Program-made: the position numbers and the translations under genes
Part shown: in pieces, positions 41,233 to 50,771 of the stretch
Layout: every line of letters begins with the position of its first letter
Numbering within the stretch: position 1 is the stretch's first letter
Notes under the pieces: model-generated
The model's input: the letters and a program-made list of their open reading frames with translations, nothing else
What the model was told of the DNA's origin: nothing
Database searches by the model: none
Origin: Enterococcus cecorum DSM 20682 = ATCC 43198
Lineage (GTDB): Bacteria; Bacillota; Bacilli; Lactobacillales; Enterococcaceae
Direction of reading: 5' to 3'
Assembly: GCF_000407565.1 (NCBI RefSeq)
Contig: NZ_ASWI01000004.1
Location: forward strand, 452,001-516,000
DNA length: 64,000 nt

Positions 41233-42045
41233 TTAATTTAAGACATATTTTTCTACAGCTTTAGCCACGCCATGTTCGTTATTGCTTGCGGTAATGACAT
41301 TTGCGATATTCTTTACATTTTCGGTCGCATTACCCATGGCCACTCCAATTCCAGCAAATTCAATCATTGGTAAGTCATTTTCATTATCCCCAATGGCCAT
41401 CACTTCTTCTTGTTTAATACCTAAATGATGTGCTAAATGTTTTAAAGCAGCTCCTTTATCTGCTTGTTTATTCAAAATTTCAAAAAAGTAAGGAGAGCTT
41501 TTAACCATTGTATAGCGTTCGAAATATTCTTTTGGTATTTGGGCGATTCCTTGATCTAACACTTCTGCATCGTCAATCATCATCATTTTGACAATTTTGA
41601 TATCTTCAGTCATTTCTTCAGGCGTTCGATAGCATAAATCCATGTTGACTAAATAAGCTTCACGGACGGTATGGCTACTAATGTTGCGATTGGCGGTATA
41701 CATTGTTTCTAAACCAGTCGCATGGAAGTGTACGCCAACTTTGCGTGCTAAATATTCCATTTCTAAATAATCCTCTAAAGTTAGTCCAAATTCGACAATA
41801 ATTTCTTTGGTTAAGGTATTTTGGACAAGGGAACCATTATAACAAATGACATAATCTTCACCAGTGAATAATTCCAATTCATTTAGATAATTCGTAACAC
41901 CAGGTAAAGGGCGTCCCGTACATAGCACCACTTTTACGCCTTGTTTTCTCGCTTTTTGTAAGGCCTCATGTACTTCTGGGGTGATTTGATGTTTGTCATT
42001 AATTAAAGTCCCATCGATATCAATTGCGATTAATTTAATTGCCAT
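41233..42045 (-). CDS. Cof-type HAD-superfamily phosphatase (YidA-like)
   Basis: A 270-residue sugar-phosphate phosphatase of the Cof branch. Motif I is AIDIDGTLINDKH at residues 7-19, motif II VVLCTGRPLPG near residue 38, the motif III lysine is in NKQADKGAALKHLA, and motif IV is AIGDNENDLPMIEFAG near residue 215. It differs substantially from the HAD protein at 139-1011. TTGGAG, 6 bases ahead, selects the ATG at 42045 over the TTG at 42057, which is inside the ribosome-binding site. It lies 20 bases downstream of the HD gene on the same strand. Confidence 0.9.
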   Translation of the reverse strand: MAIKLIAIDIDGTLINDKHQITPEVHEALQKARKQGVKVVLCTGRPLPGVTNYLNELELFTGEDYVICYNGSLVQNTLTKEIIVEFGLTLEDYLEMEYLARKVGVHFHATGLETMYTANRNISSHTVREAYLVNMDLCYRTPEEMTEDIKIVKMMMIDDAEVLDQGIAQIPKEYFERYTMVKSSPYFFEILNKQADKGAALKHLAHHLGIKQEEVMAIGDNENDLPMIEFAGIGVAMGNATENVKNIANVITASNNEHGVAKAVEKYVLN

Positions 42046-42065
42046 GATAATCTCCAATCTATAAG

Positions 42066-43427
42066 TTATTCAACCAGTTTGTTATTATGGATATGTTGAT
42101 TAAACTGATTGTAGGTTTCATAAAATAAATCATAATTGTCTTGCAGCGTTTGGTCAACCATTTCTTTAGGAAAATAGAAGCGGTCATCTCCTTGGCCTTG
42201 TCCAGAAAGCGCCCGTACCAGTGAGCTGACTTGACTTAATTCGACAAGTGTACCATCTGGCTGCTGTAATTCGATTTGCGTTCGTACTTTAGAACTATCA
42301 GGGCGATATAAATCATAAGGTAAGTCAAAACTTGAATGGATGGCAGTATAATATTTGGCATAATAGCCGACATGTTCCACATAAGTTTTCATTTGTTCGA
42401 TTAATTTTTCTTGTTTTTGAGCCTGAACTTGAATAGATTTAAAAGGTTTGCGATTTAAGAAACGTTTGGCTAAATCACTTAAAACTGGATCTTTATCATT
42501 GCTCCAATAATGGAAATAGGTGGTCAAAACGCCATCATCTAATTGTAAATAATCATCTAAGGTAAATTGTGCGTTTAAAAAAGGCAATAATAAACAGTTT
42601 TCACGACCAAAATAATGAGGATTACTTTGATAGAGTTGACTAGCACGATTTAATAGATGTTCTAAGACCACTTCCATTCCACGTGAGACTGGGTGAAAAT
42701 AGATTTGCATATACATTTGATAACGACTAATAATATAGTCTTCAATCGCATGCATGCCACTAATTGAAAAAGTAATCCCTTCTTTACATGGACGAATATC
42801 TCTTAAAATTCGAGTTAAGTCAAAAGTGCCATACTCGGTTCCTGTATAGTAAGCATCGCGCAATAAATAATCCATCCGATCAGCATCAATTTGGCTAGAA
42901 ATCATCTGTACCACTTGAGGATTTGGGTAAGTTTTTTGGATGACGCTGGCTACTTTTTCAGGAAAATCAGGACCTACTCGCTTTAAGATTTGATAGATTT
43001 CTGTTTGTGGGTTGGTAATGATTTCAACTGTGATTTCTTCATGATTGGTATGGAAAATATGTTCGAAGGTATGTGAATAGGGACCATGACCAACATCATG
43101 TAATAGAGCCGCACATAAAGTAACGAGCCTTTCTTCTGGGTTCCAACCATTCGCGCCAATTTTCTCTATCGTGTAATGATTTTCAAAAATATCACAAATT
43201 TTTCGTGCAATTTCATAGACGCCTAAAGAATGGGAGAAACGACTATGTTCCGCACCATGGAAGGTAAATGAGGAAGTACCTAATTGCTTGATACGTCTTA
43301 ATCGTTGAAATTCTTTAGCATTGATTAAGTCCCAGATAACTTGTGATTGCACATGCACATACGTATGGATAGGATCGCGAAAGACTTTTTCTTTTGGTAA
43401 TACTTGATTGCGATAAGGTATTGTCAT
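42066..43427 (-). CDS. HD-domain phosphohydrolase (YwfO / EF1143-like)
   Basis: A 453-residue HD-superfamily protein. HD ligands are visible: H in FHGAEHSRFSHSLGVYEIA near residue 62, the HD pair in ALLHDVGHGPYSHTFEH near residue 111, and a distal Asp in QIDADRMDYLLRDAYYTG near residue 182. The E. faecalis homologue EF1143 is a dNTP triphosphohydrolase regulated by nucleotides, and dNTP control is the likely role. The ywfO-ywfL pairing with lipL is conserved in Bacillus. It overlaps lipL by 4 bases. Confidence 0.9.
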   Translation of the reverse strand: MTIPYRNQVLPKEKVFRDPIHTYVHVQSQVIWDLINAKEFQRLRRIKQLGTSSFTFHGAEHSRFSHSLGVYEIARKICDIFENHYTIEKIGANGWNPEERLVTLCAALLHDVGHGPYSHTFEHIFHTNHEEITVEIITNPQTEIYQILKRVGPDFPEKVASVIQKTYPNPQVVQMISSQIDADRMDYLLRDAYYTGTEYGTFDLTRILRDIRPCKEGITFSISGMHAIEDYIISRYQMYMQIYFHPVSRGMEVVLEHLLNRASQLYQSNPHYFGRENCLLLPFLNAQFTLDDYLQLDDGVLTTYFHYWSNDKDPVLSDLAKRFLNRKPFKSIQVQAQKQEKLIEQMKTYVEHVGYYAKYYTAIHSSFDLPYDLYRPDSSKVRTQIELQQPDGTLVELSQVSSLVRALSGQGQGDDRFYFPKEMVDQTLQDNYDLFYETYNQFNQHIHNNKLVE

Positions 43428-44227
43428 AAAAGTTCCTCCTGTAATTTTTGGTTTCTGGTTCGCATAGATTGGAAACGTTGATTTAATTCGTTGGTTAACC
43501 CAAAGCTCGCGATGAATGCACCGTCATGCATCTCTTGTTGAATATGCAGTGTTTCTTTTAGGTGGTTGATGACTTCTTGGGTTGTGTAAGGTGTTTGATT
43601 TAGCGCTTCAAGAGTGGTCATAGAAGCCGGACGAACATGTGGAAATTCTTTTTCAGGAACCTTAGCTATGCCAGCAATTTCATAAAAATTTTGAATCAGT
43701 TGACCACGTTTGATTTGGTCACCATTTAAGCCTAGATACATCATTACTGCAATTCCTTGATTGACCCGACGTTGGGCAATTCCCGCAATCTTTTGCCCAT
43801 TGACGCTTAAATCATATTTTCCTGGACAATAGGAATCAACTATTTCTTTAGCTTCTACTTTTATATTGGGATAGGCTTTTTGGGTTAACGCAAGCATCAC
43901 ATCATAAGCAGCATCAATAGAATCTATCCCATCTTTTGGAAAGGCCAACGTCACATTTAAGATACCTGGATCACTTAAAACAGCTAAACCACCTGCATTA
44001 CGAATGACGGTTAGATAGCCTTGTTGATTCAGATATTTTGCCCCTTCAAAAAATTGTGGTAGTTGTTGGTCGCGCATACCTAAAATGACAAGTGGATCGG
44101 TTTGCCAAGTATGAAGATAAGCTTGCTTGGTTTCGCCGCTAATTTTGGCCACTAAATCAGTAAATGCAAAAGGTAGCAATAAAGTTTCTTCTGTATAATG
44201 GTTATGACTTAATTGGATATAATCCAC
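43424..44227 (-). CDS. lipL: Octanoyl-[GcvH]:protein N-octanoyltransferase (LipL-type)
   Basis: Amidotransferase that moves octanoyl/lipoyl groups from GcvH to E2 subunits of 2-oxoacid dehydrogenases. The LplA-like fold is shown by VIRNAGGLAVLSDPGILNVT near residue 75 and by DSYCPGKYDLSVNGQKIAGI near residue 131, where C134 is the acyl-thioester cysteine and the KIAGI lysine is conserved. The RNAGG wording (not RRxSGGG) and the cysteine favour LipL over lipoate ligase. 267 residues is slightly short compared with B. subtilis YwfL (281). It is the first gene of the lipL-HD-HAD minus-strand unit. Confidence 0.88.
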   Translation of the reverse strand: MDYIQLSHNHYTEETLLLPFAFTDLVAKISGETKQAYLHTWQTDPLVILGMRDQQLPQFFEGAKYLNQQGYLTVIRNAGGLAVLSDPGILNVTLAFPKDGIDSIDAAYDVMLALTQKAYPNIKVEAKEIVDSYCPGKYDLSVNGQKIAGIAQRRVNQGIAVMMYLGLNGDQIKRGQLIQNFYEIAGIAKVPEKEFPHVRPASMTTLEALNQTPYTTQEVINHLKETLHIQQEMHDGAFIASFGLTNELNQRFQSMRTRNQKLQEELL

Positions 44228-44344
44228 ATTAACACTTCCTTTGGATATAACATTCTTCTTGTTTTATTATACCTGATTGTTAGAAAAATTTCTTGAATTG
44301 TGGTAAAAATAGTATTAGATAAATGAATGAAAGGAATATATATA

Positions 44345-44788
44345 GTGAAATTAGCAAAAAACGGCATTCCAGTCAGTGTCAAATTAAGAACAAAAATCTC
44401 TCAAGATAATCATCATCAAAGTTTTCTGCATGAAAGTATGGGACAAGCAGTGCGAGTAGGGGAAAATTGGTATATCAGATATGAAGAAGATGGAGAAGAC
44501 CAACAGCCAATTACAGTGATGATTAAGTTGACAAGTGAGGGTTCGATTCATTTAACAAGAAATGGTATTCAGAAAACAAAACTGATTTTTCATCCTAAGC
44601 TTGTGACTCAGAGTAATTACCAAACGCCATATGGTATCATGGTGTTAACCAATCAAACACATCAGCTAAGTGTCCATTTCGCTGAGAATCCGCTAAGTGG
44701 AAAAGTAGATATTTATTATGAATTATTTTCTGGTGAAGAAAACTCGATTGGAAAATATCAGCTTCACTTAGAATTTAAAGAAATATAG
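44345..44788 (+). CDS. DUF1934 family protein (YwiB-like)
   Basis: A 147-residue beta-rich protein of the calycin-like DUF1934 family, unknown function. Typical features are the early VSVKLRTKISQDNH strand, WYIRYEEDGE, the LTSEGSIHLTRNG and FHPKLVTQSNYQTPYGIM segments and a C-terminal YYELFSGEENSIGKYQLHLEF. AAAGGA lies 9 bases ahead of a GTG at 44345; the frame's ATG at 44327 precedes that site and is rejected. It stands just before rpoE, a neighbourhood (ywiB-rpoE) also seen in other Firmicutes. Confidence 0.82.
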   Translation: MKLAKNGIPVSVKLRTKISQDNHHQSFLHESMGQAVRVGENWYIRYEEDGEDQQPITVMIKLTSEGSIHLTRNGIQKTKLIFHPKLVTQSNYQTPYGIMVLTNQTHQLSVHFAENPLSGKVDIYYELFSGEENSIGKYQLHLEFKEI

Positions 44789-44819
44789 TCAGTTTTTTTA
44801 AATTTTTTTCAAGATTAAA

Positions 44820-44848
44820 TTGCAATTTTGCAAAAGTTTTTGTATGAT
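44820..44848 (+). promoter_or_regulatory. Promoter of rpoE
   Basis: TTGCAA (44820-44825), 17 bp, TATGAT (44843-44848), 31 bases ahead of the start codon. Confidence 0.75.
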
Positions 44849-44879
44849 TAATCGTAGACTTTGAAAGGACGTGTCTTGA

Positions 44880-45482
44880 GTGGAATTAAGCGTATTTGAA
44901 GGAATGAACAAAAATGAGCTTTCAATGATTGAAGTGGCTCATGCAATTTTAGAGCAACGTGAAGATGTAATGGACTTTACTGATTTAGTCAATCAAATCC
45001 AAGTTTTTTTAGAAAAATCAGATTTGGAAATTCGCGAATCTTTAGCTCAATTCTATACGGATTTAAACATTGATGGTAGCTTTATCTCTTTAGGTGAAAA
45101 TCGTTGGGGATTACGTTCATGGTATGCTATTGATTCAATTGATGAAGAATTAAATCATGGCTTAGATGATGAAGACGAAGAAAATCAACCACGTCGTAAA
45201 CGTAAGAAAGTAAATGCCTTTATCAATGATGATGAAGATGCGATTGACTATAATGATGATGATCCAGAAGATACTGATTTATCAGATGATGATGAAGATG
45301 ATTTATTCGATGATGAAGACGAAGATGAAGAAATCGCTGAATATGATTCTGATTTGAAAGAAATTGGTGCCAATGAAGATGATGAAGAAGAATTACCATC
45401 TGGCATAGAAGAAGATTTGACAATTATTGATGATAATGAAGAGGAAGATGAATACTACGTTGAAGAGGATGAAGATATGTAG
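44880..45482 (+). CDS. rpoE: RNA polymerase delta subunit
   Basis: A Gram-positive-specific RNA polymerase subunit that speeds recycling and lowers nonspecific binding. The folded N-terminal domain (1-90) has [20 protein letters not shown] and [20 protein letters not shown]; a basic patch PRRKRKKV near residue 102 follows, then a disordered tail of about 90 residues that is almost all Asp and Glu. That tail mimics nucleic acid. The start is GTG, about 8 bases after AAAGGACGTG. Length 200 is within the range for Lactobacillales. Confidence 0.94.
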   Translation: MELSVFEGMNKNELSMIEVAHAILEQREDVMDFTDLVNQIQVFLEKSDLEIRESLAQFYTDLNIDGSFISLGENRWGLRSWYAIDSIDEELNHGLDDEDEENQPRRKRKKVNAFINDDEDAIDYNDDDPEDTDLSDDDEDDLFDDEDEDEEIAEYDSDLKEIGANEDDEEELPSGIEEDLTIIDDNEEEDEYYVEEDEDM

Positions 45483-45491
45483 TTCTTCCTT

Positions 45492-45534
45492 AAAAAAACT
45501 CAAGGAATCCATTTTGGAAACCTTGAGTTTTTTG
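45492..45534. terminator. Bidirectional terminator between rpoE and the methyltransferase gene
   Basis: AAAAAACTCAAGG pairs with CCTTGAGTTTTTT around a 15-base loop; the genes converge. Confidence 0.9.
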
Positions 45535-45563
45535 TTTGTTTTTTAGTTGAAAAAAGTTGCCTA

Positions 45564-46709
45564 TTAGCCAAAATATTTTTCAGCCAATTTTTGACCTTGA
45601 TCAATTTTAGCCCACTGTTGTTCAATGTTTAATTCATTTCCGCAATCACATGAGGCAAAACCACATTGATGTGATAAGAATAGTTGTTCTTTTGAAAGGA
45701 TGCTGCTCGCTTTATCCAATAAATCCAGCACGCGTTTTTCATCATCTAAAGTATTGGTTTTACTTGATAGTAAACCTAACACAACTTCAACTTCAGGACG
45801 ATCTTTCAAAACTTCTAAAGCTTGAATATCGCCAGCCCGTTCGTCATCCCACTCTAAGAAGAAACGGTCATAATGTTGATCACGAAGGAATTTTTTAGCA
45901 ATAGCTTGATAACTTCCACCTGCAGCATGGCGGCTTTGATAGTTTCCACGGCAATTATGTGTCCAGACTTTCAAACCTAAATCATGAGCAAAATCAATAA
46001 TTTCATTGTTTATGGCAACAAATTCATCTGCTAAATCTTCTAAACCTTTTTGGCCTTGTTCAAAGAAGCTTTTATCATTATCATCAGCAAATAATTCCCA
46101 TAAACAATCATCAAATTGAATAATTTTTCCACCAATTGCTTGATATTCAACTAAAAATTCTTTGTAAGCATTCAATAAGCCATCTTTTAATGCTTCTTTT
46201 GTTGGATAGACTTGTCCCTCACCGTATAATTTTTTAAAGACTACAAATTCTGTGTAGGCATGAGCAGCACCCCAGACAGTTAATTTCACGTCTGCATCGC
46301 CAGCTAATTCTTTTGTTTGTTTGTAGATATCTAAATAATGATGGTTTTTGGCTGAAAGTGGTTGGGTGATACGGATTCCGATATCTTTACGTGTTTCAAA
46401 ATGGCCACCATCATGATCTTCAAAGAAATAACCTTGCTTTTCGATAAATCTTTCTATTCCTTGAAGGCCCCAAATAAAGTCAAGATGCCACATTGAACGT
46501 CCATATTCGCCATCTGTAATGACGGTGATACCATGATTTAACTGGTCTTGAATGACTTGTTTAATAGCATTGGCTTCTGTTTGTTGATAACCCTCGAAAT
46601 CTTCATAGAATGGATAAGTAATATCTTCTCTTTTTTCGATTGCTTGTTTATAGGTTAATAAGTCTTTTGGTCGTAATAGTGAACCAACTAATTGAAATTT
46701 ATCTGTCAT
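45564..46709 (-). CDS. Cobalamin-independent methionine synthase II-like protein (YxjG/YxjH type)
   Basis: A 381-residue protein equal to the C-terminal catalytic half of MetE. The zinc ligands appear as His and Cys in VWTHNCRGNYQ near residue 251 and a Cys in HQCGFASCDCGN near residue 350; VITDGEYGRSMWHLDF near residue 63 and QFDDCLWELF near residue 197 shape the substrate pocket. YxjG/YxjH proteins methylate homocysteine from small methyl donors rather than needing the full MetE N-domain. Its likely MtaR-type operator is at 46794-46808, linking it to sulfur-amino-acid control like the Met T-box operon at 31.5 kb. Confidence 0.88.
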   Translation of the reverse strand: MTDKFQLVGSLLRPKDLLTYKQAIEKREDITYPFYEDFEGYQQTEANAIKQVIQDQLNHGITVITDGEYGRSMWHLDFIWGLQGIERFIEKQGYFFEDHDGGHFETRKDIGIRITQPLSAKNHHYLDIYKQTKELAGDADVKLTVWGAAHAYTEFVVFKKLYGEGQVYPTKEALKDGLLNAYKEFLVEYQAIGGKIIQFDDCLWELFADDNDKSFFEQGQKGLEDLADEFVAINNEIIDFAHDLGLKVWTHNCRGNYQSRHAAGGSYQAIAKKFLRDQHYDRFFLEWDDERAGDIQALEVLKDRPEVEVVLGLLSSKTNTLDDEKRVLDLLDKASSILSKEQLFLSHQCGFASCDCGNELNIEQQWAKIDQGQKLAEKYFG

Positions 46710-46793
46710 TTTTCATTCCTCCAAAACTTTAAGTTGAAGTCATTGTATCAGAAAAACCACAATATAGATAATACTGATAAACTTTATAAAATA

Positions 46794-46808
46794 ATAGCTA
46801 ATAACTAT
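46794..46808 (-). promoter_or_regulatory. Candidate MET-box (LysR-type MtaR/MetR operator)
   Basis: ATAGTTATTAGCTAT on the minus strand is an imperfect palindrome matching 11 of 14 defined positions of the ATAGTTT-n-AAACTAT box described for methionine regulators in Lactobacillales. It lies about 85 bases ahead of the methyltransferase start. The promoter behind it is AT-rich without a clear -35, as expected if it is activated. Confidence 0.4.
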
Positions 46809-46947
46809 AACTAATAAATCTTACTACGCCATTTTGAGCATTGAAACTTGTTTGACAATTTTGACCTCGTAAGTTAATCTTAAGTTATATAAAGAAAACG
46901 ATTACGCTAATGAAAAAAAGTACCATGTCATTCAACATAGTACTCTA

Positions 46948-47019
46948 CGCACCTTAAGGGAATCGAACCCCTGTCTCAAGAACCGGAATCTTGCGTGATA
47001 TCCACTACACTAAAGGTGC
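46948..47019 (-). tRNA. tRNA-Arg (anticodon CCG)
   Basis: A 72-base cloverleaf on the minus strand: acceptor GCACCTT/AAGGTGC, D arm around AGTGTAGTGGAT, anticodon stem CAAGA/TCTTG with loop TTCCGGT (anticodon CCG, codon CGG), T arm AGGGG-TTCGATT-CCCTT, discriminator G at 46948. CCA is not encoded. It lies alone in the 360-bp gap between the methyltransferase gene and rpoN, on the opposite strand to rpoN. Confidence 0.95.
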
Positions 47020-47069
47020 TTAACGAATATATTCTACACAATTTTGATTTAGATGACAAGAGGTATTCT

Positions 47070-48383
47070 ATGAAATTTGAACAACAAGTTTCTCAAAAAC
47101 AAACACAAACACAAAAGTTATTAATGACACAAACTTTGCAACAGTCTCTTCAAGTTTTACATTTTTCTATTGATGAACTCAATCAGTATATTAAATCACA
47201 ATCAATGGAAAATCCGCTGATTGAAATTAAAGAAGCAAATTATACATCTAATTATGCCAAACCTAAATCTTCAACCGGTCAAGAATTAGATTCATTTTCT
47301 CAAGTGGCGGATATTCATGAATCTTTATTTGAACATTTAATCCAGCAAATTCATTTAAATTATCGTGATACTTATTTACGTATATTAGTCTTGTTTTTAG
47401 TCGAATATATAGATTTAAATGGCTATTTAAAAATTACTTTAGAAGAAGCACAACAGATTACTAAAGCTGAACCTATTCAAATGCTTGATGCACTGACCTT
47501 GATTCAACAACTCGATCCAGCAGGGGTAGGTGCACGTAATTTACAAGAGTGTTTAATGTTACAGACTGAGCGCGATCAAAAGGCACCGTCGTTAGCTTAT
47601 TATGTATTAGAAGAGTTCTTCGATGAGTTAGTTGGTCGCAAATGGGATGTGATTGCTAAAAAGCTAAACATCGGATTAAATGAAATTCAGTTAATATTTG
47701 ATTATATCCAGACACTTACACCAACTCCTGGTGCGCAGTATGGTAGTGTGGAGGGGCTCTATGTGATACCTGACATTACTGTTAAAGTTGAGGAAGGAAA
47801 GTTAAAAGTGATTCCGAATCGACAAGGAATGCCAGAATTACGTTTTCAACAAAACTATTTTGAACAATTCAAAGATAGCCAAGATATAGAGGTAAAAAAA
47901 TATTTGCAAAATAAGGTCCAAGAATTTGAATCGTTACGAAAAGCAATTATGCAAAGAGGCGATACTGTATTAGCCGTTGGAAAGTACATTATTGATGCGC
48001 AACAGGAATATTTTTTGGATGCAACACGTCCATTAAAGCCACTAACAATGAAAGAAGTTGCCAATGCGCTTGATATTCACGAATCAACAGTTTCACGTGC
48101 GGTTAATGGAAAATACATTGAAACCGATAATGGTATTGTCGAAATGCGTGATTTTTTTGTGCAAAGTATAGTAGGAACAGATGGCAAAGAAGTGGCTAAT
48201 TCGCAAGTAAAAACGCGATTGAAAGAATTGGTTGATCAAGAAAACAAGCGAAAACCTTTATCTGACCAAAAATTATCAGAGATTTTAGCGGATGAAGGAA
48301 TGGAGATTTCTAGAAGAACGGTTGCGAAGTATCGTGATGAATTAGGTATTTTAGTCTCTTCAAAACGAAAAAGATTTGATTGA
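47070..48383 (+). CDS. rpoN: RNA polymerase sigma-54 factor
   Basis: Sigma-54, which needs an AAA+ activator; in enterococci it drives PTS operons through LevR-like activators. Region I is the Gln/Leu-rich start (QKQTQTQKLLMTQTLQQSLQ), core-binding and helix-turn-helix regions follow (KEVANALDIHESTVSRAVNG near residue 330), and the RpoN box is SRRTVAKYRDELGIL near the end, one residue from the ARRTVAKYR consensus. 437 residues. A longer frame starts at 46995 but runs into the opposite-strand tRNA; AGAGG ahead of the ATG at 47070 fixes the start. Confidence 0.95.
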   Translation: MKFEQQVSQKQTQTQKLLMTQTLQQSLQVLHFSIDELNQYIKSQSMENPLIEIKEANYTSNYAKPKSSTGQELDSFSQVADIHESLFEHLIQQIHLNYRDTYLRILVLFLVEYIDLNGYLKITLEEAQQITKAEPIQMLDALTLIQQLDPAGVGARNLQECLMLQTERDQKAPSLAYYVLEEFFDELVGRKWDVIAKKLNIGLNEIQLIFDYIQTLTPTPGAQYGSVEGLYVIPDITVKVEEGKLKVIPNRQGMPELRFQQNYFEQFKDSQDIEVKKYLQNKVQEFESLRKAIMQRGDTVLAVGKYIIDAQQEYFLDATRPLKPLTMKEVANALDIHESTVSRAVNGKYIETDNGIVEMRDFFVQSIVGTDGKEVANSQVKTRLKELVDQENKRKPLSDQKLSEILADEGMEISRRTVAKYRDELGILVSSKRKRFD

Positions 48384-48390
48384 TTTATAT

Positions 48391-48424
48391 ACGAGTGGGA
48401 CGATATTTACCCCACTCGTTTTGC
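48391..48424 (+). terminator. Terminator after rpoN
   Basis: ACGAGTGGG pairs with CCCACTCGT, followed by a T-rich tract broken by GC. Confidence 0.75.
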
Positions 48425-48471
48425 TTTTATCTTTTTCTGAAAACTATTTTGAAAATATCTATAGAATTATC

Positions 48472-48500
48472 TTGATTAATTAAAAAAAAGATGATATAAT
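48472..48500 (+). promoter_or_regulatory. Promoter of the cggR-gapA operon
   Basis: TTGATT (48472-48477), 17 bp, TATAAT (48495-48500). The start at about 48507 leaves a leader of about 95 bases that contains the operator. Confidence 0.85.
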
Positions 48501-48552
48501 ATTTTCTGTGAGAAGGTTAATGAAGCCTGCCACAAATTTTTTTATCCGACAC

Positions 48553-48588
48553 GGGTCATGAATCGTCTTATTAGGACATATTTAGTCC
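48553..48588 (+). promoter_or_regulatory. Candidate tandem CggR operator
   Basis: Two similar half-palindromic units occur 20 bp apart: GGGTCATGAATCGTC (48553-48567) and GGACATATTTAGTCC (48574-48588); the second is a clean GGAC-7-GTCC repeat. They lie 45-80 bases downstream of the start site, as in B. subtilis, where CggR tetramers block elongation and fructose-1,6-bisphosphate releases them. Confidence 0.65.
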
Positions 48589-48601
48589 AACGGAGGGAAT
48601 A

Positions 48602-49639
48602 ATGATAAATGATCTTAAATTGATTGGTTCAGTAGTTCCTGAAGTGATACCAATGCTTCAACAACGCTATAAAGTGTTGCAAGGATTATACTGGTTGCAG
48701 CCAATTGGTCGGCGGGCCTTATCAGAGGCGTTATCACTGACAGAGAGAACATTAAGAACCGAGACAGAACAATTAAAACGTCTTGACTTTATCTCTATCT
48801 CAAAAACAGGGATGCGGTTAACTGATAAAGGTGAAGATATTTATAATCAATTGGCTAGTTTGATGGATCAAGTTTTAGGAATACAACAAATCGAGTCCAA
48901 ACTTGCTAAATATCTAGGAATTGCTCGCTGTATCATTGTATCGGGTGATAGTGATAAGCAGAGTCAAGTGATTTCTCGTTTAGGGAAAGTTTTATATCAT
49001 ACCTTAGATGAGCAACTGCCAAATGGTGAAAATATCATAGCGGTAATGGGCGGCACGACAATGGCTCAAGCTGCAGAACAATTTGAAAATCTTGAAACAG
49101 AACATCGGCACAATTTATTTGTTCCCGCAAGAGGTGGGATTGGTGAATTGATGAATGTTCAAGCGAATACCATTAGTGCTGTGATGGCGATGAAAACTAA
49201 TGGAGCTTATCGAGCGATTTATGTTCCTGAACAACTCAGTGTGAATACATATGAAAGTTTATTACAGGAACCTTCAATTGCTGAAGTGTTAAGTTTGATA
49301 CAAGGTGCAAATTGTGTCATTCATAGTATCGGACGCGCGCTTCCGATGGCGGTTCGCAGAAAAATGACAGAAGATGAAATTTTGATGTTAAAACAAAATG
49401 GTGCTATTGCAGAATCTTTTGGGTATTTTTTCAATCAGGACGGACAAATTGTTTACAAAACACCTAGAATTGGGTTAAAATTAAGTCAGTTGCAAAATGT
49501 TCCGTACATGTTTGCAATTGCCGGTGGTAAAAGTAAAGCAAAAGCAATTGCTGCGTATATGAAAAATGCGCCTAAGCAAACTTGCTTGATTACTGATGAA
49601 GCCGTCGCAAGTGAGATTTTAAAAGGGGTAACCCTTTAA
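48602..49639 (+). CDS. cggR: Central glycolytic genes regulator CggR (SorC family)
   Basis: Autoregulated repressor of the lower-glycolysis operon. The N-terminal winged helix (1-85) contains SEALSLTERTLRTETEQLKRL; the effector domain (about 90-345) is SorC-like, with the phosphosugar loop in VMGGTTMAQAAEQ near residue 150 and ARGGIGELMNVQANT near residue 180. GGAGGG lies 5 bases ahead of the ATG. gapA follows 40 bases later with its own strong ribosome-binding site, so cggR and gapA share a transcript. Confidence 0.95.
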   Translation: MINDLKLIGSVVPEVIPMLQQRYKVLQGLYWLQPIGRRALSEALSLTERTLRTETEQLKRLDFISISKTGMRLTDKGEDIYNQLASLMDQVLGIQQIESKLAKYLGIARCIIVSGDSDKQSQVISRLGKVLYHTLDEQLPNGENIIAVMGGTTMAQAAEQFENLETEHRHNLFVPARGGIGELMNVQANTISAVMAMKTNGAYRAIYVPEQLSVNTYESLLQEPSIAEVLSLIQGANCVIHSIGRALPMAVRRKMTEDEILMLKQNGAIAESFGYFFNQDGQIVYKTPRIGLKLSQLQNVPYMFAIAGGKSKAKAIAAYMKNAPKQTCLITDEAVASEILKGVTL

Positions 49640-49679
49640 AATAAAAATTTTTTTGATTTTCATAAGGAGGAAATCTTAA

Positions 49680-50681
<1,002 letters not shown>

Positions 50682-50710
50682 GATTTATTTCTAAATCTAG
50701 ATGCAGTTTT

Positions 50711-50747
50711 AAAGCGGGGAAGCGACGCGCTTCTTCGCTTTTTTTAT
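50711..50747 (+). terminator. Terminator-like hairpin between gapA and pgk
   Basis: AAAGCGGGGAAGCG (50711-50724) pairs with CGCTTCTTCGCTTT (50728-50741), a 3-base loop, then a T tract. It ends 25 bases before pgk, and no convincing pgk promoter fits in between, so it probably reduces rather than ends transcription. Confidence 0.8.
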
Positions 50748-50771
50748 TAAGAATAATTAGGAGGCTATCTC

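Noticed and set aside
45223-45423. Minus-strand open frame of 66 codons very rich in His and Leu, opposite rpoE
   Set aside because: It is the mirror of the Asp/Glu-rich (GAT/GAA) tail of the delta subunit; complement of such codons gives His/Phe/Leu. No ribosome-binding site or independent context.
46995-47069. N-terminal extension of RpoN
   Set aside because: The extension overlaps the opposite-strand tRNA and has no ribosome-binding site; AGAGG precedes ATG 47070, where sigma-54 homology begins.
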